Shown: in pieces, positions 45,154 to 58,042 of the stretch | Position numbering within the stretch: position 1 is the stretch's first letter | How the letters are laid out: each line of letters starts with the position of its first letter | Assembly: GCA_008921705.1 (NCBI GenBank) | Contig: VFFE01007128.1 | Location: 3,399,394-3,463,393 of the forward strand | Length of the DNA stretch: 64,000 bases | Source of the DNA: Burhinus oedicnemus | Taxonomy: Eukaryota; Chordata; Aves; Charadriiformes; Burhinidae | Reading direction: 5' to 3' | Notes under the pieces: model-generated | Told to the model about the DNA's origin: nothing | The model's input: only the letters and a program-made list of their open reading frames with translations | The model's database searches: none | Made by a program: the position numbers and the translations under genes

Positions 45154-47506
45154 CAAAACACCCAAACCACAACCAAGTGCTCTACTCATACATTGCATTA
45201 AAAGCCCTCTACAGTGTAGTATAGTAAAAAAAAAAAGGTGTCTTTAGATTACAGTAGTGTGACAAACTAAAAGAAGATTTAAAAACGTGGATCAAATGCC
45301 TTATATATTCCTTTTAATAAACTAAGTGATCTCTAACCTTTACCAAGTTCAGCAAGAGCTACTATGCACTGTTCCTAATGGAAAACAGGGCAGGGGTGGG
45401 GGGTAGAAATCAAGCCACTAATTTATATAGCTGGTTATCAGTACAGTCACTTAAGAGCCAAGTATGAGCTTATTAAGTAAGCTTCTCTAGTAAGTTACTG
45501 CATGTGTCTGTAACACTGCCTTTCGGCAAAGATGCTACAGATATGATCTGCTGATCTGCTAGTCATTGAAATCTTATGGGGAACGTAATAGAAAAAGTAT
45601 AAAGAAATATATATTTAAAGACCTTTTCTTAGTCTTCTTTTGACCTACAAGATTAACACAGTTGGTAAAGAGAAATAGAAAACAATTGCAGAGGCAACGA
45701 ATGGAAATTAAAGAAAGAAACTGAATTTGTCCCATACATTATTTCTATCAGAATAAGTTATTTGCACAGATCCCCAAACCTTCAAGGGAAAGTTTCGACC
45801 AAGCAGAAGACACATTCTACGGTAAATATAGAAATAAGATGCACAGACTACATTTGTATATTTCTGGCAAGGTACGCTTGCTAGGCTAAGATCCAGTATA
45901 GTGAATTCAGCTTTCCTATGCCAAGAGAATAGTAGGAGATTATAGTAAATCAAACATACTTTTAGAGGAAGGGGAACAAGCAGTAGCTTTCTATCATGCA
46001 GGTGGTGTTATTTATTTTGCCTGTTTTCCCCATTATTACCAACAGAACTTGCATTAATTCCACTGTAACAGCTTGAAACATTAAAATTCTTTTATTTTCT
46101 TGCTTTAAAATGTCTATAAACACTGTTTTAATTTAAGTTCCGTGTGATTTGATTGTTTGTGACTCTCTTCCGTCACTTCAACAGATCTGATAAACAGTTG
46201 ATGTGACAGGCTACATACAAGTTGAGGCAACTGCTGGCATAGCTTCCTTCCCGCTCCTCCTCCGCTCCCTTCCACTATCTAACACAGCACTTCACTCAGC
46301 ATTTAGTCTGTCTCCCATAAGGATTCCTACTTATCAACACCTTTTGAGTCTTTTTGTTCAAACTTTCTTCTGCTTAAAGGTCTTTACAGGTATGACTGTG
46401 CTGGAATCACAGTAGAAGGTAGGGCCTTTTTAACTCCATAAATTTAAGCAATCCTTCCTCTTCAAACCTGACCACTTAAGATGTAGTAATGATTTGACCC
46501 AAATTTTTAAAATACCAAAATGACAGAAATGGTCTTCCCACTACTGCTGAAGTCACCGTGTTTGGACACACACCCATAGTTTAAATCTTTGGTCAGTCTC
46601 TGGTTTTGCTTTAACTGACATCTCCTTCACTGACAGTTTTCTATCTTATGTATACATGTTTTTATGACAGCAATTCCTTAATCAGCACTTTCTCGCATAA
46701 TTGCCCCAACTGAAACCAGCAGGTTTTATTTTGGCCATAACACAGCCCAGCAATTATGTTTTTATGGCATTTTCCATTACTAGCCTATTCTGTTCAAAGC
46801 TTTACAACTACTAAACACAATTCAAATGTAGCTTTATCATGAGCATATTTACAATTATTAATAGTAACCTGACTTTTACATTGCACTTGGCATTAGATGT
46901 TAGATTTCTTCCAAAAATATTCAGCTCCTTTATCCTCATTCTACTAATGAGGAAACTAAACCTGACAGACCAACAGACTTGGTGCCAGTCCAGGGTTCCA
47001 GCCACAACACTAGCTAGCACCTTCCCAAAAGCAGCTAAACCTTTTGCTGCTTACAAAAATATGAATGGAATTACTGCTTTTAATTATAAAAATATGAAAA
47101 AACAAATGGAACAGGTTTATATTTAGTTGTAGGCAAACATGACTGAAAAATTAGTACATAATTTCAAAATGTATGGTCCTTCAACTTTTGCCCCGCCCCC
47201 CCCACTTTAAAACCAGAGCCAGAGAATTCTATTAAAACTGGTCCAGTGTGTTTAGTTTTGAAAATCCTTCTGTTCTTGACTCACATAGTAATCCAAAACA
47301 CAAAATAATAAATTAAAAGTTTGGCTCTAAGTCACAGTCAGTCATTCAATAATCTATTGAGAACTCTTCGAAAGCATTACTGCCTTACATAATCTGGAAA
47401 TTCAGCTGTAGCACAAATCACCTACAATGTGAAACCTCTAACTTCAACCTCTGTAACCAAGAATATTAAATATATGTATTTATATTATATACATATTTTT
47501 ATATAG

Positions 47507-47964
47507 ACTCATAGAATAATAGAATCATTTAGGTTGGAAGGGACCTTCAAGATCATCAAGTCCAACCATCAACCTAGCACTGCCAAAATCACCACTAAAC
47601 CATGTCCCTATGCGCCACATCTACACGGCTTTTAAATACCTCCAGGGATGGTGATTCCACCACTTCCCTGGGCAGCCTCTTCCAATGCTTGGTAATGCTT
47701 TCGGTGAAGGAATTTTTCCTAATATCCATCCTAAACCTCCCCTGGGGCAACTTGAGGCCATTTCCTCTTGTTCTACCGCTTGTTACTTGGCAGGAGAGAC
47801 CAACTCCCACCTCGCTACAACCTCCTCTCAGGTAGCTGTAGAGAGAGATAAGGTCTCCCCTCAGCCTCCTCTTTTCCAGGCTAAACAACCCCAGTTCCCT
47901 CAGCCGCTCCTCATAAGAATTGTGCTCTAGACCCTTCACCAGCTTCGTTGCCCTTCTTTGGACA
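47507..47964 (-). mobile_element. CR1 LINE, 5'-truncated copy (3' end of ORF2 plus 3' UTR)
   Basis: About 460 bp of a CR1 non-LTR retrotransposon, antisense to the plus strand and thus sense with PLOD2. The 3' terminus lies at the low coordinate with the typical ATTCTATGA-type tail. The translated minus strand (47595-47939) gives the end of the CR1 reverse-transcriptase ORF, with [20 protein letters not shown] and [19 protein letters not shown]. The frame is open over about 114 codons, but the copy is truncated at its 5' side near 47965, as is usual. An AT-rich inverted stretch (47472-47496) lies just before its 3' end. Truncated CR1s cannot move on their own. Confidence 0.95.
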
Positions 47965-50900
47965 CACGAACACCTTGGCCAGACACATGCAGAATCCCCA
48001 ACCCCTATCCGTCAGGAACATATCTGCAGCAAGGCAGGTCCACTGTTTGGCAGGCCTTTTAGCTAAGTCTGGCACCAAAAAGCTAAGGTACACTGTGACA
48101 AGCACAGGTTCAACAGACACTATCTTTTGTTTGCCCATTCCTTGTAAAGACATTTGCAGCTCTGCTTTTTGGGTGTTGTAAATAAATACTTGTAGCTTGC
48201 ATCTTCTTCAAGCCTGGTTTGCCAGGTGGCCAATTTGCAAGATGACCAATTTGAAAGTCCCCACTTGAGGAATGAGTCAACATTAGGTAATTTCATGGCA
48301 AATCTGAGTGACAGGGCACAGGACACCTTAGTAAGTGCCAGCACCCCATTCTCCAGCACATGCCACTGTAAAAGCTGCACAGGCCGATATGAGAGTCCTT
48401 ATCACACAGACAGGGGAGAAAGGAGCACCTCTGAGAGCAGATGACAACCAAGAGAGTTCTCTGGCCTGGAAAGACAAGGAGGAACACCTGATTCAGGAGG
48501 TCTGCAAGAATATGCTTGACGCATAGTCTGACAAACGCAATAACCACACTTGCAATACATACAAGAAGAATCAGAGAACTCACTTAACTGCTGAAGGCTT
48601 TGACTGTCACAAGCATGAAATAACATGAGACCAATGATTTAATACATCGCTTTCTCCCTCCCCCCCTTTTTTTTTTTTTGTTTTTTACACTGTGTCAAGT
48701 CTTATGAGTAATTCAGATGCCTTCTAAATTAACTTCTATATTAATTCAAACACACTGCTTAAGGTCCATAAGTAAATCTTCCATCTAAATACTGTCTGGT
48801 TTTCCTTCTTAGCTCTACAATACATTAGTGTATATGTGCCTGTGCCTACACAAGTGTGACAGAGATAGATTCCTTCCCTCATATCTCCCCTTTCTTCTTG
48901 GGAGGTGCCTGTAAAAACCTCTCCTCCTGCCAATGACCTTATTTTCCTCTAGTTATTGTTGTTTCAACTATCCAACACTAAAAAATGAGCAATAATAAAA
49001 AAGGGGGTTTAGCATTACTAATTTGAACCAGAAAAGTCTTCTGTAAGTGAAAAGAATGCTCCCTGTCCAAATAGGTGAATCTGATAGTTACCTGGGAAAA
49101 GGAAACAGATTGAGTTGTGCTTATAAAGTCTTGCTTTGGTTTTGTAGCATAAAGACCTTAAAACTCCATGGAATTCCCTACGCCTGACTTGCAAAGCCAA
49201 TGGTTAGAAGGCAAGTGGAGTACAGGAACTCCGCTGAAGAACAGCATCATCTCAACTGCAGAATGTTTCCTCTCAAAACGAAAGACAAGGTACTCAAGCT
49301 TTTGCTCCATCAGGAGTCCAGAGCTAAGGTATACCATAGCATACAAATTCTAGGAGAAAAGAAGTTATTTTAGTATCCACGCTGATGGCCGGCACCTAGT
49401 AACTGGTGGCGGACCTAGTAAACTTTTGGATGGAGCTGATCACCCAGCTTCTTCCAGACACATCTAAGAGCCATTTGTTCCAACTCCTTTTCCATCATGT
49501 GATCAAACACATCATGTATTTAGTCATGTCCAATCGTACAAGAACATCCACTTGCCACATGAAGGCTAGACTATAAGACTCTAGGAAATTTGTCTGCAGG
49601 AAACAGGCTGGAATTGCTCTGGTGCAACAGGTGCAACTCACCCAAGGTAAGTTAAGCTCCCCTAGACCAAAGCATTTAAGGTACATGGAGAGTGCCTTAA
49701 ACCATTGTATGGTTTCTCTCTGCTGCACAGATTTATTTTTAGTATTTGCAATTTCTTCTGCATAGGCCAGAACAGACCAAACCCAGCACTCCTGTATCAC
49801 TGAATTTTTTCATTCAGGTTTGCTAAATTCTTGCTTTTAATACATGGCACGTCTAAAAGAGTTTACATAAAGCATTAGATAACTTATGTGTGTATACATA
49901 GATATAAAAAGGCCAAAAATCAAGGCTACTATTCTGACCGTATTTTGACTCATTTTTCCCCATATTTCTTTCTATATAGCATTGAAGATTGGATCCTCAA
50001 ATGGCAAAACTTCATGTTTGAAGCATAATTCTCCCTGCATTTCCAGATACAAGTCATCATATCAAATGTAAAGTGTAAGTTCTGCATTTGCACTTTAAGG
50101 TCACTAACAAAAATCTCCACAAAACACTCCCAGTTTCAGGTATATAGAAAAAGCGTTGTAAAAGTTTCTACCAAAATTAATAAAGCAAGCCTACTCTTAA
50201 GAAATTCATGCATCTTCTCTTTAGGCTTTTGGTGTTGCCAAGTAGCTTTCCCAAGGAAATAAAAGTAATTCTGGATATTCTTATGCTTTAAAGTATTACC
50301 TTCTTACAGTGTATCTTAACCTCTCCAGATGTAGAAATCCCAGGCTGTATGTGAAACTATTTATTATGTATATTCAGGTCACAGCAAGGAACAAGTGCAA
50401 AGTGCTTTCTAGCAACACTCATATATATAGTAATACACTTCCTAATCTAAATTCAACAGCTTAAACCTTTAATCTACTTGCTTTATGTGCCACATGCTCG
50501 TAAACCAAGGCCAAATACTGAAAAGAAGTTTTTTACAAAAATACAGCTTTAAAGCCATTCCAGTGTAACAATTAACAAAAATTTAGTAGAAGGCCAAGAT
50601 TTTTTGTTGGAAGCGTGAAGTGAAGCTCAGCAGATCAGTTTACAGTATTTTGCAATCAGAGCGGTGTTTAACTTTGCTTACAAACCGCAAGCCCATCTGG
50701 AACAGTGACCTCATCTGAAAAGGGAAAGTGTCACTGCTCTTCTCTTCATCAAACTTTCCACTGAGATATTCCAAGGGGCTGGTTGTTTATAATGGCAAGA
50801 CATATAGTGTACTCAATTTCTTTACCGTTGAGTCACTTACATTTTATTTTTTTTTTAGACATAGATTGAATTTGCAATTAATCAAGATATCATTTTATAT

Positions 50901-51020
50901 CCCTCAGAGTTTGGAAATACAATTCCAAATGCAGACTGTAAGCCTGGAGGGAGAGCACTTAGACCATTTGACAGACCTCTGAAAGAAAAGGTGCCCCAGA
51001 TACAAGTCTGCAACACTCAC

Positions 51021-51100
51021 TGAAAGACTGGGTGACATTGCCTGCCATTTAGGATTACATTTCGCATCTCTCCAGAGACCCACATCGTTATCACCCATCA
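51021..51100 (-). other. Cryptic or poison exon candidate in PLOD2 intron 10
   Basis: An 80-nt segment has a good acceptor (tttgtttttag, with a pyrimidine-rich lead) and a consensus-like donor (CA followed by gtgagt). If spliced between exons 10 and 11 it would shift the frame (80 is not a multiple of 3) and meet TGA within four codons. It could therefore only act as an NMD-inducing exon. It has no resemblance to any PLOD segment. Such pairs also arise by chance in an 11-kb intron. Confidence 0.2.
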
Positions 51101-53941
51101 CTAAAAACAAACAAATGTAGCCACAAAACAGAAAAAGCACTAATGTTTGGTTTTACATCTCAGGCTTAAGTATTGTTACCACAGTTACAACACCTGGAAG
51201 CTACTGAAATCAGATATGGGTGGGAAAGTTGTTTTTCTTCTGCAACACTCAGAGTTCAAAATGTTCCTCCTCCATCTGAGCCTGAAACCCAAAACTGCTG
51301 AAGTGTTCAGGAGAAGCACTTCCAGAAAATCCAAGTCTCCAACAGAAATCCCTTGAGATCTGGGAGACACAGATTTAATCCCTGCTCTTCCTTTAACTGC
51401 AGATAGTTGTCCTACTCACAGGACTGAAAGGGAGTCCTCCTGAGTCCATGTCATCATTTATCAATACCAATGGGAGCTTGGAGACAGACTTAGTATCTTC
51501 TTACTTTCAAGAAGCCCATAGGAGACCCCAAATTCAGCTCAAAATTCATCAGTGAGGTCAATGAACTCTCTCATACTGATCTCTCTACTATTCTTCCTGA
51601 AACTTTTGAAAGCTTTCAGTGTAAACTTTCATTAAAATCTGTGCATTTCCACTGAAAGTTGAAGTAAATCACATTTTTAAAAAAGTTCAGGAAAGATCCT
51701 AGCTAGTTCTATTACTAATATTTTTGAGGGAGGAAAAAAACCACCCCCCTCAGAAAAGAAACCCTGAAGTCCATAAGTACTGAGGGCAAAAAAGATTATG
51801 GAAAATATGCTTTTTATAAATAAAGCCTCCAAGAAGTGAATGAGATAAATTCCCATATTTCCCCACTTTCTGTTATTGCTTGAACATATTTGATGTTATT
51901 TTACATTTTCTGTCACAACAAATTCTGTAACAGCGGGCTGAAATCTCCTCCACAAATGTGTTTTTTCTTATAGAAAAAAAAGAACCAACTGTAAGAACTC
52001 TAATATATTCCTTGTAGACAAACAACCAGTAAGTTTTAAGGGCTGTACATGCAGAGAAAATATGTAGACAACATGCAGCTAAACTTTCCTTCTCTTTATT
52101 CTAGTTTATTTTCCTCCCTTTTTATTCTGTTTCAGCACATGATAAGGAAAGCTGTGCACTCCTGTTTGCCAGTATTGTTGAATTGTAACAAGTCTTGGCT
52201 GACTGCACAATTTTTGGACCTTCCCAACACCTATCCAACTTTCACGAGTGCAGGAGAGGGTTTTTCCATGTCAAGAAGCAGTAAGAAAGTAAATGCTTCA
52301 ATTATTCATTATTACATGAATGAGAAAAGCAGACAGGTTTGCTGAATGGTTATGGGTGAAATTTAAAAAAATGTTATTTTCTCACATTTATATTGATATA
52401 AAAGAGTCTCATTTACTGAGAACTGCACTGTGATTTGTCACCACTTTTTACAGAGCCAAAGAGGGGAAAAAAAGACGTAAGGAGAAAACTGACCCATCCA
52501 CATTACATACTCAAAAGTATTCTGCTGAAAACAAACCAGACCTCCAATACTTAAGTTCACTTTTTTTTTTTTAAAATTCTATGACTAGGCACTGAACTGT
52601 ATTAATTGAAGCCTGTTTTGCTGCTTCAGATAAATAGACTTTTTGTGTGAAATGTGCAAGTGAGGAGACCAAATTAATTCTAAATCTACTGGAAACTAAC
52701 AGTGAAATACTAAAATGGAAATAGATACTAAATGGAAAAAGAGAGAAAAGCAAATGTTTGAGGCAGATGGAACAAAACTATCAGTCAATAACGCAGACAG
52801 AGGCAGGAGAAAATTAATCAGAAGACTGAATATCAATCTCTGTGAATCAAGCCATTAAAGAGGTTTGAAGAATCACTCTTTTTAAGTTATTCCCATTGCA
52901 TTACTATTGAGAAACAAATGAGGTTATTATGTTGGAAGCCAGCTGAAGGGTTGAAAGCAAATAATTTTTTATAGTATCTGCCTTTGCCATGAACATCCCA
53001 TGCTTCTGAGCTAGATTTTTTGAGGAAAAGTAAAATGCAGCTGTTCCCAAGAAGCTGGTGATGTTCACAAGGGCAACCAAGCAGACCAGGAGTGCAAAGG
53101 AAGCAGCAGATGAACTGAACCTGCTTCAGTCAAATTGAAAGGATCCATCAAATTAAGTCTACATTGTTCACATGAAAGATCCTGCTACTAACACTCAGAC
53201 CTTCTGGATGATTCAGTATTTTGGCATGGTCTCATTCCACATGCGTTATACTTCACATTTCTGCTATATGCTATGTATCTCTTTAGGACAGAATCTTTAT
53301 CAAAGAGGCCTTTCAAAGCAGGAGTAACGTGGGTCAAGTTATACCCAGACAATGGATAACACATCACAGCGTAGTGTATCCAGTGGTACACATCCCAAGC
53401 ACGGTTATCTCCCTGCCTTACACAACAGAATTTGAAATATTTTTGTGCAAATATACATTTAAATTACTGGGTTTTTATCAACAGATCAAACAAAGACCAT
53501 GTGTCATATTAAAAACTGTCACATTATAAGTCAGTAAGTTTTGTCAAAAGATGACAGGTTTAAAGATATTTGGGTGAGATTTAGTAACAGTATAGAAACA
53601 GATTCTGTCTTATGGTGTCTATACAACAACAAAGAGGAAAAGGCAACTCCAAAAATTCCACCTCAGTTACACGAAATATACATTACTTCAAAAAGTTTGC
53701 AAACATTGTACATTAGCTTTAGAGACTATTGGAAATAAAGAAAGGATGACTTATAAACACGTGAACGGCTGCTTACGCTACCACTGGACATCTGCAGCGT
53801 TTCCTAGAAAGGCTACGGGAGAGGCCTGGACCTCAGCCAAATGTCAGTTTCCCAGTGGCTTCAGCACAACAAAACCCCATTCAAACAAATTTCCAAGAAC
53901 ATCACGGAGACTCAGGATTAGATCTTCATTTTTCAGTTAAT

Positions 53942-53946
53942 GCCAT
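53942..53946. repeat. Target site duplication, left copy (gccat)
   Basis: Five bases immediately before the LTR, identical to 54306-54310. Matching duplications show that the element inserted as a provirus at this spot and was not rearranged afterwards. Confidence 0.88.
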
Positions 53947-54305
53947 TGTCGTGGTTCAGCCTCAGCTGGCAACAAAGAGCCCCGCAGCCGCTCGCTCAGC
54001 CCCCCATGGTGGTGGGGGAGAATCGGAAGAAAAACGCAAAACTGGTGGGTTGAGATAAAGGCAGTTTAACAGAACAGCAAAGGAAAGAGGAAAACAACAA
54101 TAACGCTGATGGAGGAATATACAAACATGGTTACTGTACCAGCGCTCACCGACCCAACCCCGGGAAGCCCCAGCCCGCTCCCAAGCCGCCACTTCCTTGC
54201 CTCCCCCGGCCAGCTCCCCCTATAGACTGGGCATGGCGGCACATGGTATAGAACACCTGTGTCCTGTGCCAGAAAATTAACCCTACCCCTGCCGGAACCA
54301 GGACA
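53947..54305 (-). mobile_element. Solo LTR of an avian ERVL-like endogenous retrovirus
   Basis: A 359-bp element begins TGTCGTGGTTC and ends GAACCAGGACA, giving near-perfect terminal inverted repeats with TG...CA ends. It is flanked by an identical 5-bp target site duplication, gccat. No gag, pol or env lies nearby, so it is a solo LTR left by recombination. Sense orientation is minus, judged from recalled avian LTRs that start TGTCCTGGTTC with GTTAATTTTC after it and a TATA region after CATGCCCAG. Here the TATA region is degenerate (ctatag, 54220-54225). The 5-bp duplication fits ERVL-type integrase. It is more GC-rich than the surrounding intron. Confidence 0.92.
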
Positions 54306-54310
54306 GCCAT
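54306..54310. repeat. Target site duplication, right copy (gccat)
   Basis: Five bases immediately after the LTR end, identical to the left copy. An intact pair argues for a fairly young insertion. Confidence 0.88.
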
Positions 54311-55024
54311 GAACAGCCTATGCTATGTTCTTAACCTCTGAATATAAAAGAAAAGGGCCTTTTGAAATTAATTTCTCTACTCTGACACTCATGGTGGATT
54401 TGGGAGAAAAGAGAGTGGAAGAATGATGGGAGAATTAAGCCTGCTCAAGGGCCACAGCGAGGTCTTGGTGGGATCCTGGTCTGTAAAACTCCATAATCTG
54501 ACTGATGGACATACTGGGAGAGCCACAAGTAACTCCGCAGTAGTAGCCAGTGCTGCAGCCACTAAAGAGATCCCTTGACAGGCAAGTCTGGCATGGGATA
54601 CATGCTCCAAGGTTCAGATTTATGCCTGGCAAGTGCCAGGTTTAAAAGCTAAAGAGTTGGATCCCCTAGTAAGAACAAAAGGGGGGAAAAAAAAAAAAAA
54701 AAGCAAGACCAAGGATAAGATAAAGTCAGTTGCCTTTGCAAGTCCTTCCCCCCCCCAAAAAAAGAAACTTCTGGTAGAGCACTTCTAAGGATATTCCTGT
54801 CTCTTTGAACCATAGGACAAAGTATAATTCTGTCACCTGTATGCCCAGGTCAAGTTTTAACCATATTTTTTGCTTAAATGTAACGTCATTTAAAAAATAA
54901 AATTTAAAAAAAAAAAAAAGGAGGAGGAAGTAGGACAACAAAAGTGCAATTATTAAATGCATATCCAAATGCAAGAGGTACTTCTATTCTGTAAAATCAC
55001 TCTGTGATAACTTATCTTGAAAAC

Positions 55025-55691
55025 AGCTGTCTGAATATGAGCCAGCAGGGTGCCCAGGTGGCCAAGAAGGCCAACAGCTTCCTGGCCTGTATCAGGAATA
55101 GCGTGGCCAGCAGGACTAGGAAATGGATGGCCCAGATGTACTCGGCACTGGTGAGGCTCCACCTCAAATACTGTGTTCAGTTTTGGGCCCCTCACTACAA
55201 AAAAGACATTGAGACTCTGGAGCGAGTCCAGAGAAGCATAACGGAGCTGGTGAGGTGTCTAGAGCACAAGTCTTATGAGGAGCGGCTGAGGGAACTAGGG
55301 TTGTTTAGCCTGGAGAGGAGGAGGCTGAGGGGAGACCTTATCGCTCTCTACAACTTCCTGAAAGGAGGCTGTAGCAAGGTGGGGGTCAGCCTCTTCTCCC
55401 AAGTAACAAGCAATAGGACAAGATGAAGTTACACCAGGGGAGGTTTAGGATGGAAATTAGGAAAAATTTCTTCACTGAAAGGGTTATCATCAAACATGGG
55501 AACAGGCTGCCCAGGGAAGCGGTGGAATCGCCATCCCTGGAGGTATTTAAAAGATGGGTAGACGTGGTGCTGAGGGACATGGTTTAGTGGTGATTATGGC
55601 AGTGTTAGGTTGATGGTTGGACTTGATGATTTTAAAGGTCCCTTCTAACCTAAACGATTTCATTATTCCATTCTGTTCTATGATTCTATGA
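55025..55691 (+). mobile_element. CR1 LINE, 5'-truncated copy
   Basis: About 670 bp of CR1 in plus orientation, antisense to PLOD2. It begins in ORF2 ([40 protein letters not shown]) and runs through the conserved 3' UTR to the tail attctatgattctatga. Relative to the other copy it lacks about 13 bases near 55426, which breaks the frame with a stop. It faces the 47507-47964 copy in opposite orientation about 7 kb away in the same intron, so the two could pair in RNA. Confidence 0.95.
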
Positions 55692-56275
55692 AAAGGTTGT
55701 GGATAAAAAGTAAAACTAAATACATTTTTAGAAGACACACTGCAATTAGAATTTCTATTTACATTTGCACCTGTTTCTATTTTTTTTTTTAAATTACTTC
55801 TACATATACTTTTCTGCACAAACTTTAATAAAAAGTTTGTTTTATTGGACCATCAATTTTGTTTCAACAGCATTCTCTTTAAAAAAATATTTAAACTTTA
55901 CAGTTTATGCTCATCATGTTTTAATATATAGCTGCATTAGAGATAACTATAATGTAAAAATAATCTGACACCTCTTATTTCTTTGTAGTCTACTATTGTC
56001 TACGCCTTCTTTACAAGACAAAATGACAGACTTCAAAGTAGTCCAAACCAGAGAGATGTTTTCACCATTACCAACAGCTTTCTATATTAGACAGAAACCA
56101 TAAAATACTCAACCGTTCATATCTTATATCTAGATATTGTTCTACCGCAAAAGCTCCCACTTTTGTATCTTAAGATGTAAATTTGTTAGTGTTTAAGATG
56201 CAAAATAATACACACAAAAGATGAAAAAATGTTAGCATATGCATCATTACAACAGATTTATAAATTAGAATTTAC

Positions 56276-56397
56276 ATTCCCATGTTCCGGGCTTCTGCTT
56301 GACTCAGATTTTCTTCAGGTCCAACAATTTTTATATTTCTGATAACGTGCTTGGCTTTTTCCCAGAATTTCTTGATGTGCTTTTCATGGTAAACCTC
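56276..56397 (-). CDS. PLOD2: PLOD2 exon 10
   Basis: The 122-nt exon starts in phase 0 and ends with two bases (AT) of a Met codon completed by exon 11. It encodes [20 protein letters not shown] followed by the conserved core [16 protein letters not shown], residues about 336-376, in the accessory domain. The acceptor is gattacag and the donor is AT followed by gtaaat. The Asn of ENLS (about residue 365) keeps the glycosylation sequon known in human. The next exon downstream is 11.2 kb away, the longest intron in the window. Confidence 0.96.
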
Positions 56398-57916
56398 CTG
56401 TAATCGTGTTAACATTGTTTATAGTGAATGAAAAGTACAAGTTGCTGTGAAATCATAAACATAGTGTCCAAGAACACATTGTATTCTATCCTAAACAAAC
56501 AGATGGCAAACAGCATTTGAAGATATTCCAGTATATCTGTCATTAAAATGAAGCTCTTCTGTCCAAAATTTTAGCAAAAGAATCCAACACATCAGCAATA
56601 TAAATCAAAGCTGTACCTCCAGATCAGTGATGCAAGATCCACAGACTGTTTATGCAATATTTTTTCAGGATATTTATTTTATGATCTTCAAAACCCGCCC
56701 TACAATCTCAGTGGCACATGAGTTTTTTTATGCCACTCCAGAATGGCTTTAGAGAGGGAGCTGCCACCTGCACCCAGGTGGACAGTCACTGTCTTTATTT
56801 CTTTAAAATGTAGTCACAGTCACTGTTTCTATAATTTCTAACTACCCTGCCTCTAATTTAAGAGATCTCAGCTGCATGCAATCCCTCCAACCCTGTGCCC
56901 TCATTTGTAGGCTTTTGCATATTATGGCCGACATTAGAATAATTAAAATATTGGGTAGGGTTTTCCCCTCTCTATGATAAAAAAACTATTCAGTCTTTTA
57001 TATTAATTTCAAATACCATGGCTGAAGCAAAGAAACCTAGCATAGCCTACAATTCCTACATGCATATCACATTTATACCTTTCACATCCACTTACAAAAG
57101 CACAATGAAGACTTTAAAGATAAGCTTTATTTCTATTAGTCGGGCGTTTTGTGCTATGATATCAACAGTAATGCATGCCAAATGAAAAAGGGCAGAATTA
57201 TATTTTCCTCCCATTTCTCTTCCAGCCCCATTTTTTCCGAAGGATTTATGCACATCTGTCACCTCACTCATGAAAAGAGCAATACTGAAGTCACTAGTGA
57301 AGTATCAGCAACACCAGATCATTAGGTCATTAGCAAAAAGCGTTTAAAAAAATATTCAAAAAAGCAACTTATCTGTACTGCGATTCAAAATATACCTGGA
57401 CACACCAGTCTTTCCCATAGCACCCAGCAGGAGCACCAAGAGAAACATAAATGCACTGGGGTATCAACAAGATGAAAAGCAAATCCAATGCCAACTATTG
57501 GATAACAGGTATTAATAACATGCAATAACTTTTGGTCAGTCCTGAAGTGGTCAGGCAGTTGGCCTAGATGATCGCTGTAGGTCCCTTCCAACTGGAACTA
57601 TTCCATTCTTATTCTACTCTATCTATACGTCAATCAGTACTTCCCCCAGAAGCATACACTTTAAAATACAGTCTTTTTCATTACTAAAAGAGAAATAATC
57701 TAAGCAGTTTCTTTAGACAGACTTCAGTAAGCACTGCCACAATTTCATTTAATTTGTGTATTCTTTCCATTTCTGCATACTAAATTTTGAAATATTATCT
57801 CTTCCTATGCAGTTTAACTACGTACATATATAGAATCCATATACTCCCTCACACACTTGCATTCATACCATAATTTCCAAAATTGAAGCTTTGCACAATA
57901 GTAGCATCATACTTAC
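56398..57916 (-). other. PLOD2 intron 9
   Basis: A 1.5-kb intron containing one CR1 tail remnant (57553-57625). The rest is AT-rich unique-looking sequence with no other recognisable feature. Confidence 0.88.
57553..57625 (+). mobile_element. CR1 LINE 3' tail remnant
   Basis: About 70 bp matching the terminal CR1 3' UTR: tggcctagatgatcgctgta, then ggtcccttccaac, then a degraded attctattct-like tail. It lies in PLOD2 intron 9 about 290 bp from exon 9, antisense to the gene. Only the extreme 3' end inserted or survives. Confidence 0.8.
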
Positions 57917-58042
57917 ATTATTATGAATGAAGATACTGAGTGCCTCCTTTGGGTAGTCCAGAGTCAACAGTCTGTCTAAAAATTTAGGTAGGAAAGGAGT
58001 GGGTTGTTCAATGAAAACACCAATTTTTACTCTTGGATATTC
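57917..58042 (-). CDS. PLOD2: PLOD2 exon 9
   Basis: The 126-nt, phase 0-0 exon encodes 42 residues (about 294-335), starting [20 protein letters not shown] and ending IFIHNN. The acceptor is preceded by a T-run and the donor is AAT followed by gtaagt. The [12 protein letters not shown] and [11 protein letters not shown] cores are nearly identical to human PLOD2. Human PLOD2 has an N-glycosylation sequon (N297) near the start of this exon. Here that position is Arg and the sequon is absent. Confidence 0.96.

Larger units (their letters stand above)
45070..56275 (-). other. PLOD2 intron 10 (11.2 kb)
   Basis: Large intron between exons 10 and 11, bounded by gtaaat and ctttttag in sense orientation. 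It contains a minus-strand CR1 copy (47507-47964), a solo LTR (53947-54305) and a plus-strand CR1 copy (55025-55691), plus simple repeats: a C/A-rich tract at 45121-45177, a C-run at 47191-47203 (G-run in the pre-mRNA), a pyrimidine tract at 48655-48680, and an A-tract at 54681-54702. A cryptic exon candidate is at 51021-51100. Open frames of up to about 100 codons elsewhere in it show no family resemblance. Confidence 0.9.

Noticed and set aside
47595..47939. 114-codon minus-strand frame inside an intron as a possible exon
   Set aside because: It is the C-terminal end of a truncated CR1 reverse-transcriptase ORF.
53947..54305. Possible full provirus at the LTR
   Set aside because: Only one LTR is present and both target duplications touch it directly, so no internal retroviral genes remain.
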